Below, in pieces: positions 26,124-36,345 of a stretch of 64,000 nt of DNA. Origin of the DNA: Azotimanducus sp965199815 (GTDB taxonomy: Bacteria; Pseudomonadota; Gammaproteobacteria; Pseudomonadales; Azotimanducaceae); assembly GCA_965199815.1 (NCBI GenBank), contig CBDATE010000024.1, forward strand, positions 248,001 through 312,000, written 5' to 3'. The notes beneath the pieces were generated by a model that saw only the letters and a list, made by a program, of their open reading frames with translations, made no database searches and had not been told where the DNA came from. Every line of letters starts with the position of its first letter. The stretch's first letter is position 1. Made by a program: the position numbers and the translations under genes.

Positions 26124-27466
26124 GCATTGTCCAATGCAAAGTGAGCCTGAACTGGATGTGTCGGGGATCATCCTGTACCGCGCGGGCGCTTATACCTTCG
26201 TGTCGAAGACGCTGGTGCGTCTTGCCTATTGGGGCTTGGACAAGCCGTCAAAGACGCTCGTGAAGCGCTACTTGGCCAAGACCACAGGGTGCTCGCGCGC
26301 CCAGCTCACGCGACTCATCCGCCAGCACCGCGAGACAGCCAAGGTGGTCGACCGCCGCGACGGGAACCAGGGTCGGCCCTTCAACCGCGTGTACACGCCG
26401 ACCGATATTCGCCTGCTCGCTCGTGTGGATGCCGACCTCGGCCAGATGTCTGGGCTGGCGACGCGGGTCGTTCTCCAACGCGAGTACCGGGTATTCGGCG
26501 ACCGGCGCTTCGAGCGGTTGGCGCAACTCTCGGCGAGTCACTTGTACAACCTGCGGCGCTCCCGGACCTACCGTACGCACCGCACGGTCTTCAATGGGAC
26601 CAAGGCGGCGAAGGTGGCGGTGGGCGAACGCAGGGCACCGCAGCCGGCGGGTCGGCCCGGCTTCCTGCGCGTCGACACCGTTCATCAGGGCGACCGCAAC
26701 GGTGCCAAGGGCGTGTATTTGATCAACCTCGTCGATCAAGTGACGCAATACGAGTTCATCGGGGCTGTCGAGGCGACCTCCGAGCGCTTTCCGGTACCGG
26801 TTCCAGAGGGTCTGTTGGGGCTTTTTCCCTTTGTCGTCAGCGGCTTTCACGCCGACAACGGCTCCGAGTACATCAATCACACGGTTGCGGCGCTGCTCAA
26901 CAAGTTGCACATCCACGAGTTCACCAAGTCGCGCCCGCGGCGCTCCACCGACAACGCGCTCGTCGAGGGGAAGAACGCCAACGTCATACGACGCTTTCTG
27001 GGTCACGACCACATCCCATGCCACTGCGCCACGCTGGTCGACACCTTCACCCAGAAGTGTCTGTCACCGTATCTCAACTACCATCGACCCTGCCTGTTCG
27101 CCACCGAAAGGAAAGCCGCCAACGGTCGCATCCGGCGGGTGTACCGGCCCGCCAACGTCAGAACCCCGTACGCCAAGCTGCGCTCCCTGCCCGGTGCCGG
27201 AGCCTGTCTCAAGCACGGCATCACCTTCGCAGAACTCGATGCACTGGCCCACGACCAGAGCGACCTGCAAGCGGCCAGGGCCCTCAATGCCGAACGCGCC
27301 TGCCTGCAGGCAGGCGGCGGAACGCCGACCCAGAAACACCATCCTTCGACAACTTCAGTCCGCATCGCCCACAGAACCCAATTCAGAGACCAAACCAACC
27401 CCCAATAACATGCCTTGGCCACCAGATCAGCCAACGAGTTCAGGCTCACTTTGCATTGGACAATGC
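26124..27466 (+). mobile_element. Complete insertion sequence with perfect 30-bp terminal inverted repeats
   Basis: The ends 26124-26153 and 27437-27466 are perfect reverse complements over 30 bases; the outermost 14 bases (GCATTGTCCAATGC) are themselves palindromic. The element is 1,343 bp with a single transposase gene filling most of it. No obvious target-site duplication is visible. It separates nhaB from nudC, near the region where the nhaB promoter would lie. Confidence 0.93.
26134..27408 (+). CDS. DDE integrase-type transposase
   Basis: From ATG 26134, which lies inside the left inverted repeat, the protein is 424 residues; a GTG at 26158 is an alternative start. The N-terminal part is a helix-turn-helix region (SKTLVKRYLAKTTGCSRAQLTRLIRQ). 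The rve-type integrase core has its catalytic acids in FLRVDTVHQGD, GFHADNGSEYINH and ALVEGKNANVIRR, followed by NYHRPC and TPYAKLRSLPGA near the C terminus. It resembles transposases listed as ISNCY/IS481-like. The frame is intact and both element ends are present, so it may still be active. Confidence 0.88.
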   Translation: MQSEPELDVSGIILYRAGAYTFVSKTLVRLAYWGLDKPSKTLVKRYLAKTTGCSRAQLTRLIRQHRETAKVVDRRDGNQGRPFNRVYTPTDIRLLARVDADLGQMSGLATRVVLQREYRVFGDRRFERLAQLSASHLYNLRRSRTYRTHRTVFNGTKAAKVAVGERRAPQPAGRPGFLRVDTVHQGDRNGAKGVYLINLVDQVTQYEFIGAVEATSERFPVPVPEGLLGLFPFVVSGFHADNGSEYINHTVAALLNKLHIHEFTKSRPRRSTDNALVEGKNANVIRRFLGHDHIPCHCATLVDTFTQKCLSPYLNYHRPCLFATERKAANGRIRRVYRPANVRTPYAKLRSLPGAGACLKHGITFAELDALAHDQSDLQAARALNAERACLQAGGGTPTQKHHPSTTSVRIAHRTQFRDQTNPQ

Positions 27467-27557
27467 TAATGAATTCCAGCATGGAGATGAGCGTACGCGA
27501 CTCGAAAAGCCGGAAGCTTGTCGGGTGCTCCTTGGGTCATGAGTACAATAACGGCAT

Positions 27558-28391
27558 ATGTGGCCCGACAGTCCAGATGAATTCATAGCCCGCGTGGCAC
27601 CGGCTGGTACGATCAATCAGTCCGAGGCACTGTACTTCGCCTTCGAGGACGGTCAGTTGCTCACGCGCGCCGATGCTGAAGTGCCCGCTGCATTGCGCCA
27701 CTCTGATGTGCGCTGGCTGGATTCGGATGAGCCCTTGTATCTGGGCGAACTGAACGGTCGCTCGTGTCTGGCCGTCGAGGTCAAGGCGGTCGGTGAGCCG
27801 GGCTTCACGGCTTTGGGGCTGTATTCGCTGCTCGGTCGCATTGATCAGCAAACCTTTTATCTCGCCGGGCGCGCATATCAATTGCTCGAATGGCATCGCA
27901 ATCACCGCTATTGCGGTCGCTGCGGGCGCGAGACAATTCCCCATGAGCGAGATCGAGCGAAAACCTGCCCGGCGTGTCGGCTCATGGTGTATCCGAGATT
28001 GAGCCCGAGCATCATCGTACTCGTGTGGCGCGAGGATGAGATGCTGCTTGCCAGGAATGTCGCCTGGCCCAATGGCACCTTCAGCACTCTGGCCGGGTTC
28101 GTCGAGCCAGGTGAATCCGTTGAGCAGACGGTGCATCGTGAAATCAGGGAGGAAGTCGGGCTGCTGGTGAGCAATCTCCAGTACAAGGGCAGCCAATCCT
28201 GGCCCTTTCCGAATTCGCTCATGCTCGGGTTTCATGCCGAGTATCAGGCTGGTGATATTTGCTGTCAGGCTGAGGAGATTGCCGAAGCCTACTGGTACAA
28301 GGTGGACGATTTACCCAGTATCCCGCCACGCTGGGCCATTTCGCGCTGGCTGATAGACGCATTTATCAGGGATTATGACAGTCGGGTCTGA
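27558..28391 (+). CDS. nudC: NADH pyrophosphatase / RNA decapping hydrolase NudC
   Basis: A 277-residue Nudix hydrolase that cleaves NAD(H) and removes NAD caps from RNA. It has an N-terminal domain, a four-cysteine zinc ribbon (CGRCG and CPAC, at about residues 117-138), then the Nudix box GFVEPGESVEQTVHREIREEVG, and the SQSWPFPNSLMLGF motif typical of NudC. The start is ATG 27558, just downstream of the insertion sequence, so its native promoter region may have been altered. Confidence 0.94.
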   Translation: MWPDSPDEFIARVAPAGTINQSEALYFAFEDGQLLTRADAEVPAALRHSDVRWLDSDEPLYLGELNGRSCLAVEVKAVGEPGFTALGLYSLLGRIDQQTFYLAGRAYQLLEWHRNHRYCGRCGRETIPHERDRAKTCPACRLMVYPRLSPSIIVLVWREDEMLLARNVAWPNGTFSTLAGFVEPGESVEQTVHREIREEVGLLVSNLQYKGSQSWPFPNSLMLGFHAEYQAGDICCQAEEIAEAYWYKVDDLPSIPPRWAISRWLIDAFIRDYDSRV

Positions 28392-28446
28392 CGCACAGAG
28401 TGGAGACGACTTCCGGGAACAAGTCGGAGGCGGCGGAGCGCCGCAA

Positions 28447-28490
28447 GGCATCAAGTGGAGCGAGAAGCCGGTTTCACGTCACCTGTTCCC
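28447..28490 (+). repeat. Partial duplicate of the downstream gene's 3' domain
   Basis: 41 of 44 bases match 28907-28950 in the same orientation. In the right frame this copy reads GIKWSEKPVSRHLFP, against GVKWSRKPVSRHLFP in the downstream gene. It is followed at 28492-28516 by a perfect 11-bp hairpin (atactcgttgc, loop AAG), which has no T-run. Confidence 0.9.
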
Positions 28491-28564
28491 GATACTCGTT
28501 GCAAGGCAACGAGTATTACCGGATACTGGGAGACATCAAAAATTCACCTTGATGGAGCAGGAAC

Positions 28565-29044
28565 ATGAACCTTTGGGTAGTCAGAGCAGATTCGGGCAAA
28601 CATATAGATGCTTTCCGCAAGGGTGGCTATGTGGCCATTGACAATGAACACGACGAGCCATACCCCGTTGGCCGGGGCAAGGAAGCCTTCCTTGACCTGT
28701 TCAGGAAATACCACCCGCCTCACACGAGCAATCAGAGAATTGGTCTGCATACAGGCATCATGGTTCGTTTCTCCGAGAAGATTAAACGCGGCGATTACGT
28801 CATAACCCCCTCCGAGAACAGTGATGTACTGCACTACGGCCAAGTGCTTGGGGAATACCGCTTCGAACCGGAACCCGAGGATATGTGCCCCTACAAGCAC
28901 AGGCGAGGCGTCAAGTGGAGCAGGAAGCCGGTTTCACGTCACCTGTTCCCAGCGCGATTTCAGAATACTTTTCGTTGCCAGCTTACAGTGTTCGGTGTCT
29001 CTCGGGGTTCCGATTTTCTTGCGGGTATTGGTGCAGATTCCTGA
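28565..29044 (+). CDS. EVE/PUA-like domain protein, probably the N terminus of a lost restriction-type gene
   Basis: A 159-residue protein starting at ATG 28565 with WVVRADSGKHIDAFRKGGYVAI at the start, then RFSEKIKRGDYVITPSENSDVLHYGQVLGEY and PYKHRRGVKWSRKPVSRHLF. This is the pattern of the modification-reading EVE-like domain found at the N terminus of Mrr/McrB-type restriction proteins. Such proteins normally continue with LTVF and a nuclease or AAA domain. Here LTVFGVS is reached, but the frame ends 14 residues later, so the effector part is missing. A relic of a second copy lies just upstream. It may be a defence-gene remnant, or a free-standing reader domain. Confidence 0.55.
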   Translation: MNLWVVRADSGKHIDAFRKGGYVAIDNEHDEPYPVGRGKEAFLDLFRKYHPPHTSNQRIGLHTGIMVRFSEKIKRGDYVITPSENSDVLHYGQVLGEYRFEPEPEDMCPYKHRRGVKWSRKPVSRHLFPARFQNTFRCQLTVFGVSRGSDFLAGIGADS

Positions 29045-29092
29045 TGTGGAAGGGCAGGGCGCTTCGCAGCGTTTTGCTGACGTGCGACTCAC

Positions 29093-32000
29093 CTATCCAA
29101 GATTCAACAGCTCGGCGTTACCGCCTGTCGCGACTGTGTTCCAGGTCACCATGCGTTCCACGGCGAAGCGTGGCAGGTAGAAAGGCCCACCCGCCTTCGG
29201 CCCTGTGCCGGAAAGCCCCTCGCCGCCAAATGGCTGTACGCCCACCACAGCGCCTACCATATCCCGGTTGACATAGGTATTGCCGACGGGTGCAGCGCGC
29301 ATGATCGCTTCCGCGCGACTGCCGATGCGGGTGTGGATGCCGAGCGTCAGTCCATATCCGGCGGAGCGGATGTCCTCGAGTACGCGCGGCAAGTCGTCGC
29401 TGCGGAACCGGGCGATGTGCAGAATCGGTCCGAAGTGCTCCGCAGTCAAATCCGCAATTCCTCGCACTGCGATGAGTGTCGGCGCGCAATATCTGCCGTC
29501 GAGAGTTGCCGGTACGCTACACCGGTGCAGCACCTCATCGGACATGGCACAGACATGGCTTTCGAGCCGCTTCAGCGCCTCGGCATCGATCACCGGACCG
29601 ACATCCGTCTCGGCATTGACCGGGTCGCCGATGACAAGCGCATCCATTGCTCCGATGAGCATGTCGATGAGATTGTCGGCGACATCCTCCTGCACATACA
29701 ACACACGCAATGCCGAGCAGCGCTGTCCGGCGCTCCGAAAGCAGGAAGTGACTACGTCATCGACAACCTGTTCGAGGAGCGCCGTGGAATCCACCACCAT
29801 GGCGTTCTGTCCGCCAGTTTCAGCGATGAGGGGAATGATTGCGCCTTCCCGCGCGGCGAGTGAGCGCTGAATGCTCTTCGCGGCAACGGTGGAACCCGTG
29901 AAGGCAACGCCAGCGACTTCGGCTTCGGCGACGAGCGCCGCTCCTGTGTGCGAATCGCCGAGCAGGAGCTGTACAACATCTTCCGGTATATCGGCTGTGT
30001 GCATGAGTTCGACAGCAGCGGCTGCAATCGTCGGAGTCTGTTCAGCCGGTTTGGCAACCACCGCGTTGCCCGCGGCCAGCGCCGCGACAACCTGGCCGGT
30101 GAAAATTGCCAACGGGAAGTTCCAGGGCGATATACAGGCGAACACGCCCCGCCCGCAGAGTGCGAGATGGTTGCTTTCGCCGGTTGGTCCAGGCAGTCGC
30201 TGTGATTCGGAGAAGAGGCGCTTGCACTCATGCGCGTAGTAGCGACAGAAGTCCGTTGCTTCACGCACTTCCGCCACGGCATCAAGCAGCGTCTTGCCAG
30301 CTTCCCGGCACAAAAGCGACACAAATCGAGCCTGCGAACTCTCGATGTGGTCAGAGAGCTGCATCAGAGACTCGGCGCGCTCCGCCGCAGGCCGTGCCTG
30401 CCAGGCGGGGAAGGCATCGGCGGCTTGTCTGACCGCTCGCGTGACCCGGCCCCCTGCCTCGCCATGCTCCTTGCGCGATGCTTCACCTGTATCCGCTCTG
30501 TCGTCCGCCGGAATCAGAGGCTCACGGCCTTGTCCGGCCTGATTCAGCAGATTCTGCACGGCTGCACGGTCGCCAACATCAAGACCGGTGGAATTGGCGC
30601 GCGCTGCCCCGAACAGGTTGCGCGGCAGGGGAATGCGCGGGTGGGGCAGGGCATCACACTCCTGTGCACGTGCCACTGGATCAACAATCAGCTCATCTAC
30701 CGGCACCCCGGCATCCATGAAGCGGTTCACGAAAGACGAGTTGGCACCGTTTTCGAGCAAGCGGCGCACAAGGTATGCGAGCAAGTCCTTGTATTCACCA
30801 ACCGGTGCGTACACGCGCACCGGCGGCAGGGCGGGATATTGCCGCCGCGCTTCGTCATAGAGCAGCTGGCCCATACCGTGGAGACGCTGAAACTCCCAGT
30901 ATTTGGAAGATGCCTTGCCCATCTCGATGACGGCAGCAAGCGTGTAGGCATTGTGCGTGGCGAATTGAGGGCAGAGGTGCGCACTTGCGAACAGGCGAGT
31001 GGCGCAGGCCATGTAGGAAAGGTCGGTAAACACCTTGCGCGTATAGACAGGATAGCCATGAATCCCCTCGACCTGAGCGCGTTTGATCTCGTGGTCCCAA
31101 TAGGCACCCTTGACGAGGCGCACCAGAATCGGACGACGCAGCGAATCAAGCCAATCGATCACGGCACCGGCGCGTTGCGAGTATGCCTGAACAGCAATAC
31201 CAAGCCCCTCCCAACCGCGCAGTTTGCGAGCTTCCGTCAAGCCTTGAAACACGCGAAGTGTGAGCTCCAGGCGCTCGGCTTCCTCGGCATCCACGGTCAG
31301 GTGGATGTTGTGCGTTGCAGCTTCGTGCGCCAGATCTTGCAGGGTTGCGCTGAGCTCCGCCAGCACCCGTTTCTCCTGTAGCGGCTCGAATCGCGGGTGC
31401 AGCGCGGAGAGCTTGACGGAAATCCCCGAGGAGCGCAGCGGGTCGTGATGAGCGGAGGAGCGGCCTATGGCGCGAATTGCGTGTATGTAGGCTTCGTAAT
31501 ATCGATTGGCATCGGCGAAGGTGCGCGCGCCCTCGCCGAGCATGTCAAAAGATGCCAGATGTGTGCGCTGCCTTGCGCGCTGAAGTGCCTCTTCGATAGT
31601 TTGCCCGAGCACGAATTCGCTGCCCAGAATACGCACTGCTTGCGACATCGCTGTGCGTGCAGTACTTTCACCCAATCGAGCGGTGCAGCGATGAAGCCAG
31701 GCCCCGACATCGCGGGTGATGCGTTCATCAAGACCCCCGGAGGGGCCCAGCACCTTGCCAGTGAGCAGCAATGCCCAGGTTGAAGCGTTGAGGAACAGGG
31801 AGTCCGACTGGCCGATGTGCCTTGCCCAGTTGGCGCTCGCGATTCTCTCTGCGATGAGCGCTTCGGCGGTGACCTTGTCCGGAATGCGCAGCAGCGCCTC
31901 GCTGATGCACATCAGGGCAATGCCCTCGTCATTCGAGAGCCCAAACTCCTGCAGGAAGAGGTCGAGCAGGGGGCGCTCCCGTGTGCGTTGGCGGCATCCC

Positions 32001-32158
32001 CTGACGAGTGCTCTGGCGTTCTCCAGCACACGCCCTCGCGCAGCGTCTGGCAGGCATACATCGCCTGCAAGACAGCGGACACTTTCGCTCTCGCTACGCC
32101 GACCATGCGTGGCAATCGCTCCCCATTCGGCGGTATCTGCAACATGATGAGTGTTCAT
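29093..32158 (-). CDS. putA: Bifunctional proline dehydrogenase / glutamate-semialdehyde dehydrogenase
   Basis: Oxidises proline to glutamate in two steps, passing electrons to the quinone pool. From the ATG at 32158 the protein is 1,021 residues. The proline dehydrogenase barrel occupies roughly residues 100-470 (VKLSALHPRFEP, LVRLVKGAYWDHEIKRAQ, ATHNAYTLAAV). The aldehyde dehydrogenase part covers ~510-1000 (ISPWNFPLAIFTGQV, AFTGSTVAAKSIQR, ETGGQNAMVVD, catalytic Cys in GQRCSALRVLYV, and PFGGEGLSGTGPKAGGP). It ends with GGNAELLNLG, the usual PutA C terminus. There is no N-terminal ribbon-helix-helix, so unlike E. coli PutA it should not repress its own gene. It is divergent from icd. Confidence 0.95.
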   Translation of the reverse strand: MNTHHVADTAEWGAIATHGRRSESESVRCLAGDVCLPDAARGRVLENARALVRGCRQRTRERPLLDLFLQEFGLSNDEGIALMCISEALLRIPDKVTAEALIAERIASANWARHIGQSDSLFLNASTWALLLTGKVLGPSGGLDERITRDVGAWLHRCTARLGESTARTAMSQAVRILGSEFVLGQTIEEALQRARQRTHLASFDMLGEGARTFADANRYYEAYIHAIRAIGRSSAHHDPLRSSGISVKLSALHPRFEPLQEKRVLAELSATLQDLAHEAATHNIHLTVDAEEAERLELTLRVFQGLTEARKLRGWEGLGIAVQAYSQRAGAVIDWLDSLRRPILVRLVKGAYWDHEIKRAQVEGIHGYPVYTRKVFTDLSYMACATRLFASAHLCPQFATHNAYTLAAVIEMGKASSKYWEFQRLHGMGQLLYDEARRQYPALPPVRVYAPVGEYKDLLAYLVRRLLENGANSSFVNRFMDAGVPVDELIVDPVARAQECDALPHPRIPLPRNLFGAARANSTGLDVGDRAAVQNLLNQAGQGREPLIPADDRADTGEASRKEHGEAGGRVTRAVRQAADAFPAWQARPAAERAESLMQLSDHIESSQARFVSLLCREAGKTLLDAVAEVREATDFCRYYAHECKRLFSESQRLPGPTGESNHLALCGRGVFACISPWNFPLAIFTGQVVAALAAGNAVVAKPAEQTPTIAAAAVELMHTADIPEDVVQLLLGDSHTGAALVAEAEVAGVAFTGSTVAAKSIQRSLAAREGAIIPLIAETGGQNAMVVDSTALLEQVVDDVVTSCFRSAGQRCSALRVLYVQEDVADNLIDMLIGAMDALVIGDPVNAETDVGPVIDAEALKRLESHVCAMSDEVLHRCSVPATLDGRYCAPTLIAVRGIADLTAEHFGPILHIARFRSDDLPRVLEDIRSAGYGLTLGIHTRIGSRAEAIMRAAPVGNTYVNRDMVGAVVGVQPFGGEGLSGTGPKAGGPFYLPRFAVERMVTWNTVATGGNAELLNLG

Positions 32159-32300
32159 GTGAGACAAGACTACATCAGTCTGGCTCGTGTATGTTCCTGT
32201 CAGGTGCGCCCCGCCGCTTTCTGTCACATGACCTGAACAAGGCGACTGATACAATGCCCTGTTTTCATCCAGACAACCACTGCAAGGAGCATGTCAATCC

Positions 32301-33560
<1,260 letters not shown>

Positions 33561-33605
33561 GGTGCTGCTGCGCCTCGCCCCGCAATGATCGGGAGACATG
33601 TACCA

Positions 33606-35054
33606 ATGACTGGAATCACCGGATACAGCGCCTATATTCCAAGGCTTCGCTTGCAAAGGCAGGCCATCTGTGCGGCGCATCAGTGGAGTGACCCGGCCTA
33701 TGCCGCCAAGGGCAAGGGCGAACGTTCCATGTGCCACTGGGATGAAGACGCTATCACCATGGGTGTGGAAGCAGCGCGTCATCTGGTGCGCGATGCGCGC
33801 CCCGACGCTCTGTTGTTCGCGAGCACTTCCGCGCCTTTTGCAGACCGGTTGCAGGCCGGCATCATCGCTACCGCACTTTCCATGGAAGGCGACCTGCGGA
33901 CGCTCGATGTCACCGCATCGCGGCGCGCATCGCTCGGGGCCCTGTCCATGGTGTGCGATTCGGTAGCGGCCGGTGCGCGCAAGGTCCTGCTGGTCGCCTC
34001 CGAGAAACGCCGCACGAAAGCCAGAAGTCCGGGCGAGCTTGCCTGGGGAGATGCTGCCGTGGGGCTGACTGCAGGCCGGGACGAGCCGCTCCTCGAGCTG
34101 GTCGGACGCAGTGTCAACACAGTGGATTTTCTCGATCACTTTCGAGCTGCGGGCGAGGAGTTCGATTACGATTGGGAAGAGCGCTGGGTGCGCGACGAAG
34201 GTCTGGTCAAGATTGTCCCGGCCACGATTTCACGGCTGCTTGCCGATACGGGCGTGAGCGCTGGAGCTATCGGGCATTTCGTGCTGCCGAGCACCATCGG
34301 GCGCGCTGCCGGACTCGTTGCGCGTCGCGCCGGGCTGAGTGATGCATCGGTTGTGGATAACCTGGCGGGTCAGCTTGGCGAGACAGGCACAGCCCACCCC
34401 CTGCTCATGGCCATGCATGTTCTGGAGACGCGCGTCAAGCCAGGTGACTACCTACTCGTGGCGAGTTTTGCGAACGGCTGCGAGGCGCTGCTGTTCAGGG
34501 CGACTGACGCTATCTTGGCTTACGAGTCACCGCAATCGGTGAGCGTCGCGCTCGCGGCTCGCAAGGCGGAAGACAACTACATGAAGTTCCTTGCCTTTAA
34601 CGATCTGATTCGCATTGATGAAGGCAAGCGAGGCGAGGCGGCAGAGTTTCAGACCTCTCTCTCCGCGGCCTATCGAAATCGCGACATGCTGCTCGGCCTG
34701 GTCGGCGGGCGATGCACACGATGCGGCACCCTGCAGTTCCCGCGCACACGCGTCTGTGTCAATCCGCAGTGCGGTGCCACCGATACTCAGGAGCCGTACG
34801 CATTTCGTGACGAACCGGCAAGGATTACCAGCTGGTCGGCCGACTATCTCGCTTTCACGCCCAATCCGCCGTCACACTATGGCATGATTGACTTCGATAA
34901 CGGGGGACGCTTGATGACCGACTTCACCGACATCGAGGCAGGCGAGATTGATGTTGGCATGGCTGTCGAGATGCGCTTTCGCATCAAGTCGCTGGACAGA
35001 CCGCGCGGCCTGCCGCGCTACTTCTGGAAAGCGGTACCCGTTCGCGTGGCGTGA
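33606..35054 (+). CDS. HMG-CoA-synthase/KAS-III-like protein fused to a DUF35 OB-fold domain
   Basis: 482 residues from ATG 33606. Residues ~1-330 look like a thiolase-superfamily condensing enzyme of the HMG-CoA synthase type (GYSAYIPRLRL at the start, LLFASTSAPFADR, LVASEKRRTKARSPGELAWGDAA, FVLPSTIGRAAGLV, LAGQLGETGTAHPLLMA). The nucleophile position reads ASRRASLGAL with no Cys, so condensation may not occur. Residues ~360-482 form a DUF35 domain with a zinc ribbon (CTRCG and CVNPQCG) and an OB-fold. DUF35 proteins partner SCP2-type thiolases as substrate-presenting subunits, and such a thiolase is the next gene. The substrate is unknown. Confidence 0.78.
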   Translation: MTGITGYSAYIPRLRLQRQAICAAHQWSDPAYAAKGKGERSMCHWDEDAITMGVEAARHLVRDARPDALLFASTSAPFADRLQAGIIATALSMEGDLRTLDVTASRRASLGALSMVCDSVAAGARKVLLVASEKRRTKARSPGELAWGDAAVGLTAGRDEPLLELVGRSVNTVDFLDHFRAAGEEFDYDWEERWVRDEGLVKIVPATISRLLADTGVSAGAIGHFVLPSTIGRAAGLVARRAGLSDASVVDNLAGQLGETGTAHPLLMAMHVLETRVKPGDYLLVASFANGCEALLFRATDAILAYESPQSVSVALAARKAEDNYMKFLAFNDLIRIDEGKRGEAAEFQTSLSAAYRNRDMLLGLVGGRCTRCGTLQFPRTRVCVNPQCGATDTQEPYAFRDEPARITSWSADYLAFTPNPPSHYGMIDFDNGGRLMTDFTDIEAGEIDVGMAVEMRFRIKSLDRPRGLPRYFWKAVPVRVA

Positions 35055-35120
35055 GGGTGCTGTCGGGCGGAGGTCGTTCATGCACAACAGGAACATCACT
35101 ACCAGAGGAGCTTGAGTTAC

Positions 35121-36320
35121 ATGGCACAGGGCATCAAGGACAAGGTCGCAATTCTCGGCATGGGCTGTTCCAAGTTTGGTGAGCGCTGGGATGTGGGCGC
35201 AGAAGAACTGATTGTCGAGGCCTTTGACGAAGCCATCGAGGATGCCGGAGTTGACCGCAGCGAAATCGATTCGGCCTGGCTGTCAACGGCAATGGAGTTT
35301 GCCAGTGTCGGACGCAGCGGACTGCCACTCAGCATGTCCCTGCGATTGCCGAATATTGCCGTTACCCGCGTCGAGAATTTCTGTGCTTCGGGTTCCGAAG
35401 CGTTTCGCGGTGCAGTGTATGCGGTCGCTTCGGGAGCGGCAGATATAGCGCTTGCGCTCGGTGTCGAGAAACTCAAGGACACCGGGTATGGGGGGCTGCC
35501 TGGCGGCAATACCGCCGGTACGCTGACACCCTTGTGGAGCGCGACCGGCTCGGCTCCCGGAAATTTCGCGCAGCTTGCCAGTGCCTACCGGGCCAGGCAT
35601 GGTGTTGACAAGCATGATCTCAAGCGCGCCATTGCCCATGTGTCTGTCAAGAGTCACGAGAATGGCACCAGGAACCCCAAGGCGCACCTGCGCAAGGCCA
35701 TTCGCGAAGAAGACGCGCTCGATGCGCCCATGATTGCCGAGCCGCTTGGGCTGTTTGATTGCTGCGGTGTCAGCGATGGGGCGGCTGCCGCTATTGTCAC
35801 CACGCCGGAAATCGCACATCGCCTGGGCAAGGCGCACATTGTGACCGTCAAGGCGCTGCAACTCTCGCTCTCCAACGGCTCTGAATCGGCACACAAGGCC
35901 TGGGACGGGAGCTACTTCCACACCACTCGTATTGCAGCATCCAAGGCGTACGCAGAAGCGGGCATTCGCAAGCCGCGCGAAGAGGTGAGCATGTTCGAAT
36001 GCCACGACTGCTTCTCCATCACCGAGTTTGTCACCACCGAAGACCTGCAACTGTCGCCGGAGGGCGGAGCGCTCAAGGATGTCATGGATGGCTTCTATGA
36101 CGCAGATGGTGGCATTCCCTGTCAGATCGACGGTGGGCTCAAGTGCTTCGGGCATCCCATCGGTGCCTCCGGTATTCGTATGCTCTACGAGATGTACCTG
36201 CAGTTGCAGGGCCGTGCCGGCGAACGCCAGCTTGCCAACCCGAGCATCGGATTGACGCACAATCTCGGCGGTGCTCCGAATCAGAACGTGGCGGCCGTGT
36301 GTATCGTCGGCGCAGCCTGA
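35121..36320 (+). CDS. Thiolase (SCP-x/acetyl-CoA acetyltransferase type)
   Basis: 399 residues from ATG 35121, ten bases after GAGGAG. The nucleophilic Cys is at residue 88 in VENFCASGSEAF; the later motifs FECHDCFSI, CFGHPIGASGIRM and LTHNLGGAPNQN are those of the SCP-x thiolase branch, which cleaves or forms branched or sterol-side-chain 3-oxoacyl-CoAs rather than simple acetoacetyl-CoA. It lies between a DUF35 fusion protein and an acyl-CoA dehydrogenase, so the three probably form one acyl-CoA conversion pathway. DUF35 partners are required by related thiolases. Confidence 0.88.
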   Translation: MAQGIKDKVAILGMGCSKFGERWDVGAEELIVEAFDEAIEDAGVDRSEIDSAWLSTAMEFASVGRSGLPLSMSLRLPNIAVTRVENFCASGSEAFRGAVYAVASGAADIALALGVEKLKDTGYGGLPGGNTAGTLTPLWSATGSAPGNFAQLASAYRARHGVDKHDLKRAIAHVSVKSHENGTRNPKAHLRKAIREEDALDAPMIAEPLGLFDCCGVSDGAAAAIVTTPEIAHRLGKAHIVTVKALQLSLSNGSESAHKAWDGSYFHTTRIAASKAYAEAGIRKPREEVSMFECHDCFSITEFVTTEDLQLSPEGGALKDVMDGFYDADGGIPCQIDGGLKCFGHPIGASGIRMLYEMYLQLQGRAGERQLANPSIGLTHNLGGAPNQNVAAVCIVGAA

Positions 36321-36345
36321 CACAGCACACACCAAGGAGTTTTCA

